Positions 22,730 through 31,646 are shown, counted from the stretch's first letter. The stretch is 41,618 bases of DNA from Synechococcales cyanobacterium bin31.maxbin.ball.101 (GCA_013298165.1 JAAFJU010000029.1:1-41618); one strand, 5' to 3'. The notes: generated by a model not told the origin, from the sequence alone. Translations and numbers: made by a program.

Positions 22730-24601
22730 ATGCAACCACCGATTCCTACAGGCACTGTCCTCCAAAACCGCTATCGCTTAATCAATCTGCTGGGCCAGGG
22801 CGGCTTTGGTCGAACGTACCTAGTGGAGGATCAGGGACGTTTTAATGAACTCTGCGCACTCAAAGAGTTGACGCCGCCCCAGACTGGGTACGCCCTAGAC
22901 AAGTCTAAGGAACTGTTTCAACGGGAAGCTCAGATTCTGTATCAGATTGAGCATCCTCAGATTCCCAAGTTTCGGGCGATGTTTGAAGAAGATCAGCGGC
23001 TCTTTTTGGCCCAAGACTTTGTGGAAGGGAAGACCTATCGAGATCTGCTAGACGAACGAAAAAGCCGTGGATTCGTCTTTTCAGAGCAGGAAGTCCTGCA
23101 ACTGATGCAGCAGGTTCTGCCTGTGCTGTCCTATCTCCACGGCAAAGGAATTATTCATCGCGACATTGCGCCAGACAATATGATTCTGCGCGATCGGGAT
23201 AAGCTGCCCGTGCTGATCGATTTTGGCGTTGTAAAAGAAATTGCCACGCGCCTGCAACAAGATGTGGGCAAACATGCCACGACGGTCGGCAAGCTGGGCT
23301 ATGCGCCGATCGAGCAAATGCAAACCGGAAATGCCTACCCCAACAGCGATCTCTACGCGCTGGCCGTCTCAGCGGTGGTGCTATTGACCGGGCGCGAACC
23401 CCAAGAAGTCCTCGATGACAACACCATGACCTGGAATTGGCAGCGCTGGTGTCAGGTGTCACCCGCCTTTGCCCAAGTGATCAACCGAATGCTGAGCGTC
23501 ACGCCCAACCAACGCTATGCCTCGGCGACCCAAGTGCAGCAAGCCTTGCAATCCCCCATTGCCACGAGTCCTGAGGCAGGCGTTCCTCAGACCGTTGCAC
23601 CCAGGGAAGCACCTGCTCAAAACGCTGTGCCTTCTTCCATGGCGACGATCGCCGTAGGTCGGGACTTCGACGACGATCGATCGGCCCTAGAACCTCGCAG
23701 CAGTGGCAAACGATCGCCCAATGCCATCCCTGAGCGCACGACCCTGTGGGATGACCCTTGGGCTGTGGCCTTGATTGGATTGGGACTAGCGGCGTTGGCG
23801 GGAATCGGATTCTTTGCGGTGTCTTCCGCGATGAAGCCCAAGCCGATCGCTGATGAGCCGTTGCCCATCACGACGCCGACTGCTAGCGCCACACCGACGC
23901 CGACCGCTAGCGTCAAGCCGTCACCCACCCCCGAAGTCCCGAAGTCCTTTAGTCAAAAGCTAGAACTGACGGCTGGTAAGCCTGTTAGCCGATCGGGTAG
24001 CCTCACCGCCAACCAGATCTTCACCTTTAATATCTCCGCAAAGCAAGCTCAAACTCTATCTGCTGCTCTTGGGGGTGAAGGGGTGTTGATGACCGTGCTG
24101 GGTCCCGATGGAAAGCCTGTGAGCGATCGGGCCAAACGCACGACTTACTGGGAAGGGGAATTACCATTCACAGGAGAGTATGGGGTTCAACTGACGCCCA
24201 CCAAAGGATTATCGAAGGCCGATTTCAACTTGGATTTAAAACTGACCGATCCTGTCGTTCCAAGCCCAAGCCCTAGTGTGACGCCAACTGTGACTCCTTC
24301 CCCGTCGAACGATAAGGTCGGGCGAGTGACCTTTGACCCGGGTAAGACGATCGCGACGATCTTGGGTAAAACCGATGGCAAGCAAGGTCAACGCTATCTG
24401 GTGGATGCGAAAGCCTCTCAACAGATGACCCTCTCAATTCAAGGCGCGAAGATGAATATTCTGGATCCGGCGGGTAATCCAATCCCGGATGCCAAAGGTT
24501 TGACGGCTTGGAATGCACAGTTGGCGGTGGGTGGCGATTATCAAATCGAAATCGTGACCAGCGGTCCCGCAGACTACACCCTATCAGTGGAAGTTCGTTA
24601 A
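22730..24601 (+). CDS. Membrane Ser/Thr protein kinase with extracytoplasmic sensor region
   Basis: The 623-residue protein starts with a Hanks-type kinase domain (about 14-275): glycine loop GQGGFGRTY (22-30), Lys45 in CALKEL, catalytic HRDIAPDN (143-150), DFG (164-166) and GYAPIEQ (190-196), so it should be active. A flexible linker leads to one membrane segment (about 345-365). After it come Pro/Thr/Ser-rich linkers (TPTASATPTPTAS and VPSPSPSVTPTVTPSPS) that separate two beta-rich modules resembling PPC-type domains, each with a GPDGKPVS/DPAGNPIPD turn. This layout suggests an external or periplasmic sensor on an inner-membrane kinase; the ligand is unknown. bioD follows 48 bp later on the same strand. 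Confidence 0.92.
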   Translation: MQPPIPTGTVLQNRYRLINLLGQGGFGRTYLVEDQGRFNELCALKELTPPQTGYALDKSKELFQREAQILYQIEHPQIPKFRAMFEEDQRLFLAQDFVEGKTYRDLLDERKSRGFVFSEQEVLQLMQQVLPVLSYLHGKGIIHRDIAPDNMILRDRDKLPVLIDFGVVKEIATRLQQDVGKHATTVGKLGYAPIEQMQTGNAYPNSDLYALAVSAVVLLTGREPQEVLDDNTMTWNWQRWCQVSPAFAQVINRMLSVTPNQRYASATQVQQALQSPIATSPEAGVPQTVAPREAPAQNAVPSSMATIAVGRDFDDDRSALEPRSSGKRSPNAIPERTTLWDDPWAVALIGLGLAALAGIGFFAVSSAMKPKPIADEPLPITTPTASATPTPTASVKPSPTPEVPKSFSQKLELTAGKPVSRSGSLTANQIFTFNISAKQAQTLSAALGGEGVLMTVLGPDGKPVSDRAKRTTYWEGELPFTGEYGVQLTPTKGLSKADFNLDLKLTDPVVPSPSPSVTPTVTPSPSNDKVGRVTFDPGKTIATILGKTDGKQGQRYLVDAKASQQMTLSIQGAKMNILDPAGNPIPDAKGLTAWNAQLAVGGDYQIEIVTSGPADYTLSVEVR

Positions 24602-24649
24602 TTCCGCATCAGCAAGCAAACTCGGCACCCAAACTCAGGCTTCAACACT

Positions 24650-25354
24650 ATGGCTTCACTTTTGATGGTCGGAACCGATACGGATGCGGGGAAGACGGTT
24701 CTGGTTTCAGCGCTCTATGCTTACCTGGCAAAATACCAATCCAATCGCACGATCGCTATCCTGAAGCCCTTTCAGTCTGGCGAGGGCGATCGGGAGCTAT
24801 ATCAGCGGGTATTTAACCTGAATCAAACAGCGGAAGAACTCAATCCCGTCTATTTTTCAGCCCCTCTCGCACCGCCGATCGCGGCGGCCTATGAAGGCAA
24901 AGCCGTGCCGTTCGAATCTGCTTGGAAGATCTACCAGGATCTGACTCGTCGCTATGACTGGGTTTTGGTCGAAGGGGTGGGCGGTTTAGGATCTCCGGTG
25001 ACGGGACAGACGACGGTGGCCGATTTGGCCTCGGATTGGCGGTTGCCCGTGGTGTTGGTGGTTCCGGTGAAACTGGGGGCGATCGGTCAGGTGGTGGCGA
25101 ATGTTGCCCTGGCTGAGCGATCGAACCTTCGGATCCAAGGTATTGTGCGTAGTTGCGTGACGCCTTGCAGCGATGAGGATTTGGAAAACTGGGCCAGCCA
25201 GGACTTGATCGAAACTTTGACGGGACTTCAGGTATTAGGGACGTTGCCTTATTTGGAGGATCCGGAGAATGTTGAGGCGTTAGTGAAGGTGGCTTCTGAG
25301 TTGGATCTAGAGTTGTTGTTGCCAAAGCCGTTGGCGATCGGCGTAAAATCCTAA
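24650..25354 (+). CDS. bioD: Dethiobiotin synthetase
   Basis: BioD closes the ureido ring of dethiobiotin from 7,8-diaminopelargonic acid, CO2 and ATP, the penultimate step of biotin synthesis. The 234-residue protein has the P-loop GTDTDAGKTV (8-17), the KPFQSG motif, and EGVGGLGSPV (here the third motif, VEGVGG). Length is usual. No other biotin gene is nearby; it lies behind the Ser/Thr kinase, and whether both are co-transcribed is uncertain. A hairpin pair and repeats in 25370-25500 end the transcript. Confidence 0.93.
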   Translation: MASLLMVGTDTDAGKTVLVSALYAYLAKYQSNRTIAILKPFQSGEGDRELYQRVFNLNQTAEELNPVYFSAPLAPPIAAAYEGKAVPFESAWKIYQDLTRRYDWVLVEGVGGLGSPVTGQTTVADLASDWRLPVVLVVPVKLGAIGQVVANVALAERSNLRIQGIVRSCVTPCSDEDLENWASQDLIETLTGLQVLGTLPYLEDPENVEALVKVASELDLELLLPKPLAIGVKS

Positions 25355-25383
25355 GTTTGATCAAACCCTCGGATGGCCCCCAG

Positions 25384-25399
25384 CCCCCAATTCTGGGGG
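25384..25399. repeat. CCCCCAATTCTGGGGG palindrome, third copy
   Basis: The same 16-mer occurs twice as inverted halves at 4652-4667 and 4685-4700. Here it stands as a single short hairpin after bioD. Confidence 0.6.
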
Positions 25400-25410
25400 T
25401 TCTGAAAGCA

Positions 25411-25449
25411 AAACCCCTGCATAACCTATTTGGTTATACAGGGGTTTAA
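25411..25449 (-). terminator. Bidirectional hairpin terminator between bioD and crtB
   Basis: AAACCCCTG (25411-25419) pairs with CAGGGGTTT (25439-25447), and the inner ATAACC pairs with GGTTAT. On the minus strand the stem runs into TTTT; on the plus strand into TTTAAAATT. It probably ends crtB and perhaps bioD. Confidence 0.75.
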
Positions 25450-25459
25450 AATTCTGGCT

Positions 25460-25494
25460 CCCTCTCCCAAACTTGGGAGAGGGTTGGGGTGAGG
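25460..25494. repeat. REP-like palindrome CCCTCTCCCA...TGGGAGAGGG
   Basis: A perfect 10-bp stem (25460-25469 and 25474-25483) followed by TTGGGGTGAGGG. Sequences of this form are widely dispersed intergenic repeats in many bacteria. Confidence 0.6.
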
Positions 25495-25506
25495 GCCAGT
25501 CCGAAT

Positions 25507-26439
25507 TTAAAGAACTTTTGCGCGAATCAAAGCCACAGGCAGCGCCAGCAGCTTCCGCCTCGTTGAAACATAGGCTCGCTGACTAAAGACATCATAGCCA
25601 TTGCGCTCGATCGAACCCAAAATCCAGCTATAGGTCATAGAAGCCGCCCATACAGGCCACCGAGCGTCTTCACTTAAGAACGAAATCCCCCGATCGGCCT
25701 CGACAAACACCTGCCGTGCCCGATCGATTTGGAACTTCATCAAAGCCCGCCAGCGATCGTCCACAACCCCATTCATCAAATCCTTTTCGGTGTAGTTAAA
25801 TCGAGCAAGATCTTCCATCGGCAAATAAATTCGCCCTCTGGCCCGATCTTCGCCAACATCCCGCAAAATATTCGTCAATTGATTTGCAATTCCCAGCGCC
25901 ACCGCTTCCTTTTCAGGTAGATAGGGCGATCGGTTCCGGTTCCAAGGCGCGCCCTGGTTTGACTCGTCGATGCCCATGATGGTCGTAGACATCAAACCCA
26001 CTGTCCCCGCAACTCGGTAACAATAGAGTTCCAGTTCTTCGTAGGTCTCGTATCGATTGCGATAGAGATCCATTCGCTGTCCCTCGATCATGTCAAGGAA
26101 TGGCTGAACCTCTAGGTTATAACGCTCGATCGTATCCACTAAAGCGACATCAAAATCATCTTGAGGCTTGCCTGCGAAGAGCTGATGAAGTCGATCGCCC
26201 CATTCATCGAGGGTCGCATTCGTCGTATTGGCCGCCTCAACCCCGTCTACTAGCTCATCCGTCCGGCGACACCAGACGTAGATCGCCCAGATAGCACGGC
26301 GCTTTTCAGCGGACATGAGCATGGTAGAGAGGTAAAAACTCTTGGCAAAGTCTGCGGTGACCTGACGGCAGGATTCGTAAGCGGTCTCGACAGACGCTAA
26401 GGATTTTTTCACACGCGGGGATTCAGGCAATTGCAGCAT
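25507..26439 (-). CDS. crtB: Phytoene synthase
   Basis: CrtB condenses two geranylgeranyl diphosphates into phytoene, the first committed step of carotenoid synthesis, which photosynthesis depends on. The 310-residue protein has both Asp-rich substrate-Mg motifs, DELVDG (61-66) and DVGEDRARGRIYLP (194-207), plus YCYRVAGTVGLM (139-150). Length is normal. Phytoene desaturase (crtP), usually the upstream neighbour, is not in the 5' flank; that flank instead holds repeats and tRNA-His, so the operon is broken up here. The gene ends at the 25411-25449 hairpin. Confidence 0.96.
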   Translation of the reverse strand: MLQLPESPRVKKSLASVETAYESCRQVTADFAKSFYLSTMLMSAEKRRAIWAIYVWCRRTDELVDGVEAANTTNATLDEWGDRLHQLFAGKPQDDFDVALVDTIERYNLEVQPFLDMIEGQRMDLYRNRYETYEELELYCYRVAGTVGLMSTTIMGIDESNQGAPWNRNRSPYLPEKEAVALGIANQLTNILRDVGEDRARGRIYLPMEDLARFNYTEKDLMNGVVDDRWRALMKFQIDRARQVFVEADRGISFLSEDARWPVWAASMTYSWILGSIERNGYDVFSQRAYVSTRRKLLALPVALIRAKVL

Positions 26440-26760
26440 TCCAATCCAGTGGGGAAAGTTAGCAAAAAAGGCTAGTCCATCATCTCATGGATTCTATGAG
26501 GAAGGCCGTGAGATGCGCATTAAGACCATGAAGTTAGGTAAAAATATTTAATAAAAGGCGTCTTTTATCGCCAAAACCGCTGAGTCCTTCCCTCGCAGGA
26601 GAGAGTTCAGCTTGTTCATAGTATACGTTACAAGTTGTTACAGGCTAGACGATCGATCAAAATAATCACGGGTCATCCCTGGCACATGGGTCATTCCTGG
26701 CGCATGGGCCATCCTGGGCACACGGCCTGAATAAAAAAGCTAGATCGAAGAAGGCTGAAC
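26440..26760. other. Intergenic region upstream of crtB
   Basis: This stretch carries the minus-strand crtB promoter. It contains no ORF that I recognise, but it includes a three-unit 18-bp tandem repeat (26670-26723). Confidence 0.5.
26670..26723. repeat. Three-unit 18-bp tandem repeat
   Basis: GGGTCATCCCTGGCACAT (26670-26687), GGGTCATTCCTGGCGCAT (26688-26705) and GGGCCATCCTGGGCACAC (26706-26723) are tandem copies with a few changes. They lie between crtB and the tRNA-His terminator. Confidence 0.75.
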
Positions 26761-26795
26761 AAAAAGGGAACTAGGCCGAAACCTAGCTCCCTTTT
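26761..26795 (-). terminator. Intrinsic terminator after tRNA-His
   Basis: AAAAGGGA-A-CTAGG pairs with CCTAG-C-TCCCTTTT; on the minus strand it ends in a T-run. It lies 27 bp after the tRNA 3' end. Confidence 0.85.
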
Positions 26796-26821
26796 CGTAG
26801 AGGTATTACGTATCTTTAAAG

Positions 26822-26895
26822 GGCGAACGAGGGGACTTGAACCCCCGAATGGCGGTACCACAAACCGCTGCCTTAACCACTTGGCGACGCCCGCC
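26822..26895 (-). tRNA. tRNA-His (anticodon GTG)
   Basis: The minus strand folds as a complete cloverleaf. The acceptor stem GCGGGCG pairs with CGTTCGC (two G-U pairs), the D-arm is GCC...GGC, the anticodon stem is GCGGT/ACCGC with loop TTGTGGT-like sequence placing GTG as anticodon, and the T-arm loop is TTCAAGT. A G at -1 pairs with C73, the identity element of bacterial tRNA-His. CCA is not encoded. Upstream on the same strand, TATATT (26910-26915) and TTGGAA complement (26933-26938) give a plausible promoter with a 17-bp spacer. Confidence 0.95.
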
Positions 26896-27038
26896 GTGAC
26901 ACTGTGATCAATATAGCGCAATGCTTGGACTTTTGGAATGGTCTATTAAAGTTTTTTGTGGGTTCACGCCAAAGTTTTTGCTGATACCCTTAAAGTCATG
27001 TGCAGTCATGTGCCAAAACGCGCGACAGGATTTGACCT

Positions 27039-27443
27039 ATGAAAGGATGTCTTTGGGGGCTGGGGTTGACGATCGGCTTGGGTGCATTAGGGGCACTCAT
27101 GGCCTCGACGAATCCCGGTCCCGATGAATTTGAAACCTATGCGTTGGGACAAATGAAGACGGAGCTTTGTGCGCGGGTGCCCATGGGCTTTGGGAAAGAC
27201 TGTCCTCGGTTTTTGGATGAAAACCAGGGTTCAGTTAAGGAAATGATTCGCAAAAACACCCAGCGCAAGGATTATTTTTTCTTTAGTCGTTATCAGACGC
27301 AGCTCTCGTTGCGATCGGTTTTGCCAGAAGGTGCGATGCCCTTGTTGTCTTTAGTGCCAATCCCCACGGGCTATGACTTGGAAACGGTGGGCGTATTTGG
27401 TAACTTCTATATTTACCAGGCGCAGTCGAAACAGGCCCCCTAG
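27039..27443 (+). CDS. DUF4359-like exported/anchored protein
   Basis: The 134-residue product starts with a hydrophobic segment (LWGLGLTIGLGALGALMAS), which acts as a signal or membrane anchor. The part after it begins with TNPGPDEFETYA and ends with VGVFGNFYIYQ, which fits the DUF4359 family of cyanobacterial small proteins. Two cysteines are in ELCARVPMGFGKDCPRFL. The segment YFFFSRYQTQLSL is the aromatic core. No function is known for the family. It diverges from the tRNA-His gene and lies 71 bp before trpD on the same strand; the short gap includes GGCCCCCTAGCCCCCTTTC, a half-arm of the foldback repeats seen elsewhere, so co-transcription with trpD is uncertain. Confidence 0.7.
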   Translation: MKGCLWGLGLTIGLGALGALMASTNPGPDEFETYALGQMKTELCARVPMGFGKDCPRFLDENQGSVKEMIRKNTQRKDYFFFSRYQTQLSLRSVLPEGAMPLLSLVPIPTGYDLETVGVFGNFYIYQAQSKQAP

Positions 27444-27514
27444 CCCCCTTTCTTAGATGCCCGCAAGGGCTATATTCTGGCGGGACATGAAGTTTTTGAA
27501 GGAGATTTTTTAGA

Positions 27515-28585
27515 ATGGAATCCGTGATGCCCCAAACGTTGCTATCAAGCGCTGCCCTTGCTCAGCAGGATTGGACCGTTTTGCTCCGGCAGATTGTGGC
27601 GGGGGAATCGCTGCAAGTTGAGCAGGCGAGTCTGCTGATGCAGGGTTGGCTGGCGGAGTCGATCGATCCGTTACTATCGGGGGCGATTTTGGTCGCGCTG
27701 AATGGGAAAGGCTTCTCTGGGGTTGAGCTTGCCGGAATGGCGCAGGTGCTGAAGTCGCTGTCTTCTGGAACGAAGCAGGTGCATACTCAGCCGTTAGTGG
27801 ATACCTGTGGAACGGGTGGCGATGGGGCGGATACCTTTAATATTTCAACAGCAGTGGCTTTTGTCGTGGCGGCGGCGGGGGTAAAAGTGGCCAAACATGG
27901 AGGCCGATCGTCATCGAGTCGGGTCGGGTCGGCGGATGTCCTGGAGTCCATGGGGGTTAATTTTGGGGCAGATCCTGCACGAATCCGATCGGCGGTCCAA
28001 GACGTGGGCGTGACGTTTCTGTTCGCACCGGGTTGGCATCCGGCGATGAAGGCGGTGGCGGGAATGCGGAAGGCCCTCAAAATTCGCACGGTGTTCAATC
28101 TGCTGGGTCCTTTGGTCAATCCCATGAATCCGACGGGTCAGGTCATCGGAGTATCGGATCCGAAATTGCTGAAACCGATCGCCGAGGCGTTAAATCTTTT
28201 GGGAACCGATCGGGCGATCGTCGTCTATGGCCGAGAGGGATTAGATGAGGCTTGTCTGGGGGATGTGAATGAGTTTGCGGTGTTGCGATCGGGTCAAGTC
28301 ACCTTAGAACAGCAGGATCCACGCGGGACGGGTTTGGCCTCTGCGACGGTGGCGGATCTGAAGGGCGGGGATGTGGAGGAGAATGTGGCGATTTTGCGAT
28401 CGGTGCTGCAAGGGAAGGGAACAGCGGCGCAAATGGATGCGGTGGCATTGAATGCGGCCTTGGTGTTGACGGTGGGTGAGCGAGTGACGGAGGTTTCCGA
28501 GGGTGTGGCGGTGGCGCGATCGGTGCTTCAAAGCGGTGCGGCTTGGGAGAAGCTGGAGGCGTTGGTAGCCTACTTGAAAGCTTGA
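27515..28585 (+). CDS. trpD: Anthranilate phosphoribosyltransferase
   Basis: TrpD joins anthranilate to PRPP in tryptophan synthesis. The 356-residue protein has the PRPP-binding [17 protein letters not shown] (96-112) and [18 protein letters not shown] (127-144), then [18 protein letters not shown] and [16 protein letters not shown]. The Gly-Thr-Gly-Gly-Asp loop and the Ser/Asp-rich loop are intact. The start is supported by AAGGAGA about 10 nt upstream. No other trp genes are adjacent, as is usual in cyanobacteria, where trp genes are dispersed. Confidence 0.96.
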   Translation: MESVMPQTLLSSAALAQQDWTVLLRQIVAGESLQVEQASLLMQGWLAESIDPLLSGAILVALNGKGFSGVELAGMAQVLKSLSSGTKQVHTQPLVDTCGTGGDGADTFNISTAVAFVVAAAGVKVAKHGGRSSSSRVGSADVLESMGVNFGADPARIRSAVQDVGVTFLFAPGWHPAMKAVAGMRKALKIRTVFNLLGPLVNPMNPTGQVIGVSDPKLLKPIAEALNLLGTDRAIVVYGREGLDEACLGDVNEFAVLRSGQVTLEQQDPRGTGLASATVADLKGGDVEENVAILRSVLQGKGTAAQMDAVALNAALVLTVGERVTEVSEGVAVARSVLQSGAAWEKLEALVAYLKA

Positions 28586-28651
28586 CCGCTAAAATTGTAT
28601 TTATTTAGTGCTTGGCCAAAACTTTTATAATTTCAATCGGTAATCTAAACG

Positions 28652-28891
28652 ATGTTAACTACCAAACAATCTCTGCTAGATGCGATCGAAACGGCTCCTG
28701 ATGATGTTCTTGAAGATCTCCTAGGGCTACTCAAAAGCCGACTACAGCAGCACAACCCCAATTCTCTGCGGCGCAAATCTTTTGATGAACTCCAAAAAAT
28801 TTGCCAAGAAGAAAATTACAGTCTTGAAATAAGTGATCGGAACGATCGGTCTAATCCTTTCGTAGATGGGGTTGAGCATGTTTCTCTGTGA
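28652..28891 (+). CDS. Putative antitoxin of a vapBC-like pair
   Basis: This 79-residue protein is short, acidic and helical at its N-terminus (LLDAIETAPDDVLEDLLGLL), with a tail rich in polar residues. Its last 14 bp overlap the start of a PIN-domain toxin. That order (small antitoxin first, overlap) and the size are typical of type II toxin-antitoxin modules. I cannot place it in a known DNA-binding antitoxin fold, so its identity rests mainly on the neighbour. It may bind the toxin active site and repress its own promoter; the promoter is not clear. The AT content of the pair is higher than that of the flanking trpD gene, in line with mobility. Confidence 0.7.
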   Translation: MLTTKQSLLDAIETAPDDVLEDLLGLLKSRLQQHNPNSLRRKSFDELQKICQEENYSLEISDRNDRSNPFVDGVEHVSL

Positions 28892-29285
28892 TACGAATAT
28901 CATCAGTGAGTTAGCTCGACCCCATCCTAATGCTGACGTGATCAACTGGATATCCAATCTTGAAACAATTTTTATTAGTGTTGTTACGCTTGAAGAAATT
29001 CAGTTCGGAATCGCGAGTCGCCCCAACGATCGGATACGGACTTGGTTTAACCAATTTCTCCAAACAGATTGTATTGTTTTGCCTGTCACCGACTCGATTG
29101 CCCTTCGATCGGGTCAACTACGGGGTCGCTTTCGTCAAATCGGTCAACAGCGGAGTCAAGCGGATATTCTCATTGCATCTACTGCGATTCATCATGAACT
29201 AGCAATAGCCACTCGGAACATGAAAGATTTTGAGAACTGTGACGGTCTTGTGCTGTTCAATCCCTTTGCTCAAAATGAATCATAG
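28878..29285 (+). CDS. PIN-domain ribonuclease toxin (VapC/FitB-like)
   Basis: From ATG 28878 the product is 135 residues, the usual VapC length; the ORF could begin at 28866, but the family typically begins with Met then the first Asp at position 4-6. The acidic PIN catalytic residues are in place: Asp5 in LCDTN, Glu40 in LEEIQFG, Asp96 in QADILIAS, and Asp117 in NMKDFE. The ISELARP segment matches FitB-like toxins. It likely cleaves tRNA or other RNA when the antitoxin is lost. It overlaps the antitoxin by 14 bp, which supports translational coupling. A Uma2 gene follows 32 bp later. Confidence 0.88.
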   Translation: MFLCDTNIISELARPHPNADVINWISNLETIFISVVTLEEIQFGIASRPNDRIRTWFNQFLQTDCIVLPVTDSIALRSGQLRGRFRQIGQQRSQADILIASTAIHHELAIATRNMKDFENCDGLVLFNPFAQNES

Positions 29286-29317
29286 GTGCTGGGAAAAAAT
29301 AAGGAGGACTAAAACCT

Positions 29318-29941
29318 ATGACAGTCGTAACCGAAAGCCCGCCCGCCCAACCCATAACCCGTCTCACTCCCTCAGACGATCGTCTCATCACCATCAATGG
29401 GGATTGGGCGCACTTTAAGTTGATTCAACAGGGCTGTGAGCAAAACTCGGGGACGAAGCTGTTTTACTTTGATGGGACGATCGAAATTCTCATGCCTGGA
29501 AGACCTCACGAAATTTTTTCCCACGTCATTGGGTACTTACTGAGTTGTTTCCTAGCCCATCAAGGGATTCTCTTCTCGGCCCTTGGCTCTGCGAATCAGG
29601 GGGTAGAAGGGACGGCGGCTTCCCAACCGGATCAGTCCTACTGCATTGGCAAACTCAAACCGATTCCTGATCTTTCGATTGAAGTGGTTTTCACCAGCGG
29701 CGGAGTGGATAAACTTCAGCGCTACAGGGCGATCGGCGTTCCAGAAGTTTGGATTTGGGAAGATTGGACGCTGGCGCTATATCACCTGCGTGACCATGGG
29801 TACGATCGGATTGAGCAAAGTGAACTTGAGGGCCTTAAAACGCTGGATATCACTATTTTGAAGCGTCATACTATGATGGCCGAAACGAGTCAAGGAGAAG
29901 CTATTCTTTCATTTACTAAGTACGCTTCGATGAGAATCTAG
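29318..29941 (+). CDS. Uma2-family (DUF820) endonuclease-like protein
   Basis: This 207-residue protein belongs to the Uma2/DUF820 family, cyanobacterial proteins with a PD-(D/E)XK nuclease fold of unknown role. The core is visible: EILMPGRPHEIFSHVIGYLL, then IPDLSIEVVFTSGGVDKLQR, YRAIGVPEVWIWED, and DITILKRH. The D and E of PDLSIEVV and the E of PEVWIWED are family positions. It is a close paralogue of the gene at 35092-35718 on the other strand. The start is ATG 29318; AAGGAGG lies about 10 nt upstream. It converges with tsaD with 15 bp between stops. Confidence 0.88.
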   Translation: MTVVTESPPAQPITRLTPSDDRLITINGDWAHFKLIQQGCEQNSGTKLFYFDGTIEILMPGRPHEIFSHVIGYLLSCFLAHQGILFSALGSANQGVEGTAASQPDQSYCIGKLKPIPDLSIEVVFTSGGVDKLQRYRAIGVPEVWIWEDWTLALYHLRDHGYDRIEQSELEGLKTLDITILKRHTMMAETSQGEAILSFTKYASMRI

Positions 29942-29956
29942 AAATGGAATCATGAT

Positions 29957-30997
29957 CTAAACGTATAGCTCCATCACCTGAGAAACAGGCATTCTCGATC
30001 GCGCCCCCAGCCCCATATCCGATCGATGACCCCGATCGAAATGTTCCGCTGCCGCACAGGCAATCATGGCTGCATTGTCCGTGCAGTACTTCATCGGCGG
30101 AAAAATCACCCGAATCCCATGGGGTTCAGCCGCCGCCTGTAACGCGCTCCTCAAACCACTGTTCGCCGCCACACCCCCTCCGATGGCGATCGTTTTTAAA
30201 CCCTCATTCAATGCACATTTAATCGATCGCTTCGTCAACGCCTTCGCCACCGTAAACTGAAAACTCGCCGCAATATCTGCCGTGGGCAACGGCTCACCTG
30301 TCGCTTCCAGGGTCTGAGTCAAGCGCAAAACGGAGGTTTTCAGACCGCTAAAACTGGCATCGTAGGGATGAAACCCACCTTCCGGCAAGGACACCCGCCC
30401 TTCCGGTAATGGAAACGCCTTAGGATTACCGATACGCGAGAGGCGATCGATTTCGGGACCCCCGGGATAGCCCAGCTTCAGTAGGCGCGCCACCTTATCA
30501 AACGCTTCCCCTGCCGCATCATCCCGCGTCTGCCCCAAAATCTCATAGTCCCCACAGTCCCGCACCGCAATCCAACTCGTATGCCCCCCCGACACCAAGA
30601 GACAGAGAAACGGCGGCTGTAGCTTCGGTTCACTCAGATAGGACGCATAGATATGGCCCTCTAGATGATGCACTCCAATAAACGGCTTCTGATGGACCAT
30701 GGCCAAGGTTTTCGCCGCCATCAGACCCACCAGCAACGCACCGACGAGTCCCGGCGCACAGGTCGCTGCGATCGCATCGATCTCGCTCCAATCCAAACCC
30801 GACTGGGCCAGGGCTTGGTCGATCGCCAGATTCACGCCTTCCAGGTGCTGACGAGAGGCCACCTCAGGAACGACGCCTCCGTAAATTCGGTGAATGTCGA
30901 TTTGGGTGGCCACAATATCGCTGAGAACTTGACGGTTCTTAACGATCGACACCCCTGTTTCGTCACAACTTGTTTCAATCGCGAGTACGGTTGCCAT
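29957..30997 (-). CDS. tsaD: tRNA N6-adenosine threonylcarbamoyltransferase
   Basis: TsaD transfers the threonylcarbamoyl group to A37 of ANN-decoding tRNAs (t6A), working with TsaB, TsaC and TsaE. The 346-residue product has [14 protein letters not shown] near the start, the metal-binding [12 protein letters not shown], the LVSGGHTSW loop, and the [11 protein letters not shown] nucleotide site. Length is normal. It diverges from psaF (118 bp between starts); a tsaD-psaF-psaJ neighbourhood is known from other cyanobacteria. Confidence 0.96.
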   Translation of the reverse strand: MATVLAIETSCDETGVSIVKNRQVLSDIVATQIDIHRIYGGVVPEVASRQHLEGVNLAIDQALAQSGLDWSEIDAIAATCAPGLVGALLVGLMAAKTLAMVHQKPFIGVHHLEGHIYASYLSEPKLQPPFLCLLVSGGHTSWIAVRDCGDYEILGQTRDDAAGEAFDKVARLLKLGYPGGPEIDRLSRIGNPKAFPLPEGRVSLPEGGFHPYDASFSGLKTSVLRLTQTLEATGEPLPTADIAASFQFTVAKALTKRSIKCALNEGLKTIAIGGGVAANSGLRSALQAAAEPHGIRVIFPPMKYCTDNAAMIACAAAEHFDRGHRSDMGLGARSRMPVSQVMELYV

Positions 30998-31115
30998 TTG
31001 CTGGTAACTTTTGGATGGGAATTTCTGGATTCATCTTAGCGTAATCCCTTACGGGACAAGCAAGATACCTGATGCTCCCAACCTTTTTCAATTGCGATAA
31101 GAGGGAAAGAAATCC

Positions 31116-31604
31116 ATGCAACGTTTGTTTGCGATCGTTCTAGCAGTGCTCTTGTGGTTTGGTTTCGTTGAAACGGCTCCAGCCCAAGCAGCGTATGACA
31201 ATTTAACGCCCTGCGGTCAATCCCAGGCATTTGCGACTCGGATGAAGGAATCTACGAGTCCTACGGCGGCACGCCGCTACGAGCAGTACTCCAAAGCGGG
31301 TCTCTTGTGCGGTGATGACGGACTGCCTCACTTGATTGTGGATAACCCTGCTCACGCAGGCGATTTCATTATCCCTGGCCTCATGTTCCTATACATTGCG
31401 GGTTGGATTGGTTGGGCAGGCCGTAGCTATCTCCAAGCGATTCAGAAAGGCGCTAACCCTGAAGCGAAAGAAATCACGATCGACGTGCCCTTGGCGATCA
31501 AATTCATGATTGGTGGATTTGCTTGGCCCTTGGCTGCCTTTGGTGAAATTTCCACAGGTAAGATGTTTGCTAAAGAGAACGAAATCACGGTTTCGCCTCG
31601 CTAG
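31116..31604 (+). CDS. psaF: Photosystem I subunit III
   Basis: PsaF is a thylakoid membrane subunit of photosystem I that lies beside PsaJ and near the plastocyanin or cytochrome c6 docking side. The 162-residue precursor has a cleavable signal (about 1-25, ending AQAAYDN), a lumenal N-terminal domain with conserved cysteines in TPCGQSQAF and GLLCGDDGLPHLIVD, and a membrane segment in IPGLMFLYIAGWIGWAGRS. The C-terminal IKFMIGGFAWPLAAFGEI segment is typical. It lies on the plus strand with psaJ 42 bp behind, forming the classic psaFJ operon. Confidence 0.97.
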   Translation: MQRLFAIVLAVLLWFGFVETAPAQAAYDNLTPCGQSQAFATRMKESTSPTAARRYEQYSKAGLLCGDDGLPHLIVDNPAHAGDFIIPGLMFLYIAGWIGWAGRSYLQAIQKGANPEAKEITIDVPLAIKFMIGGFAWPLAAFGEISTGKMFAKENEITVSPR

Positions 31605-31646
31605 TCATCTTGGCTCATTGTTCTTTCTTGGATTTGGAGGCTTGTT

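Noticed and set aside
27427-27460. A half-arm of the foldback family before trpD
   Set aside because: Only the motif CCCCCTAGCCCCCTTTC is present, without a matching inverted arm, so I do not call an element.
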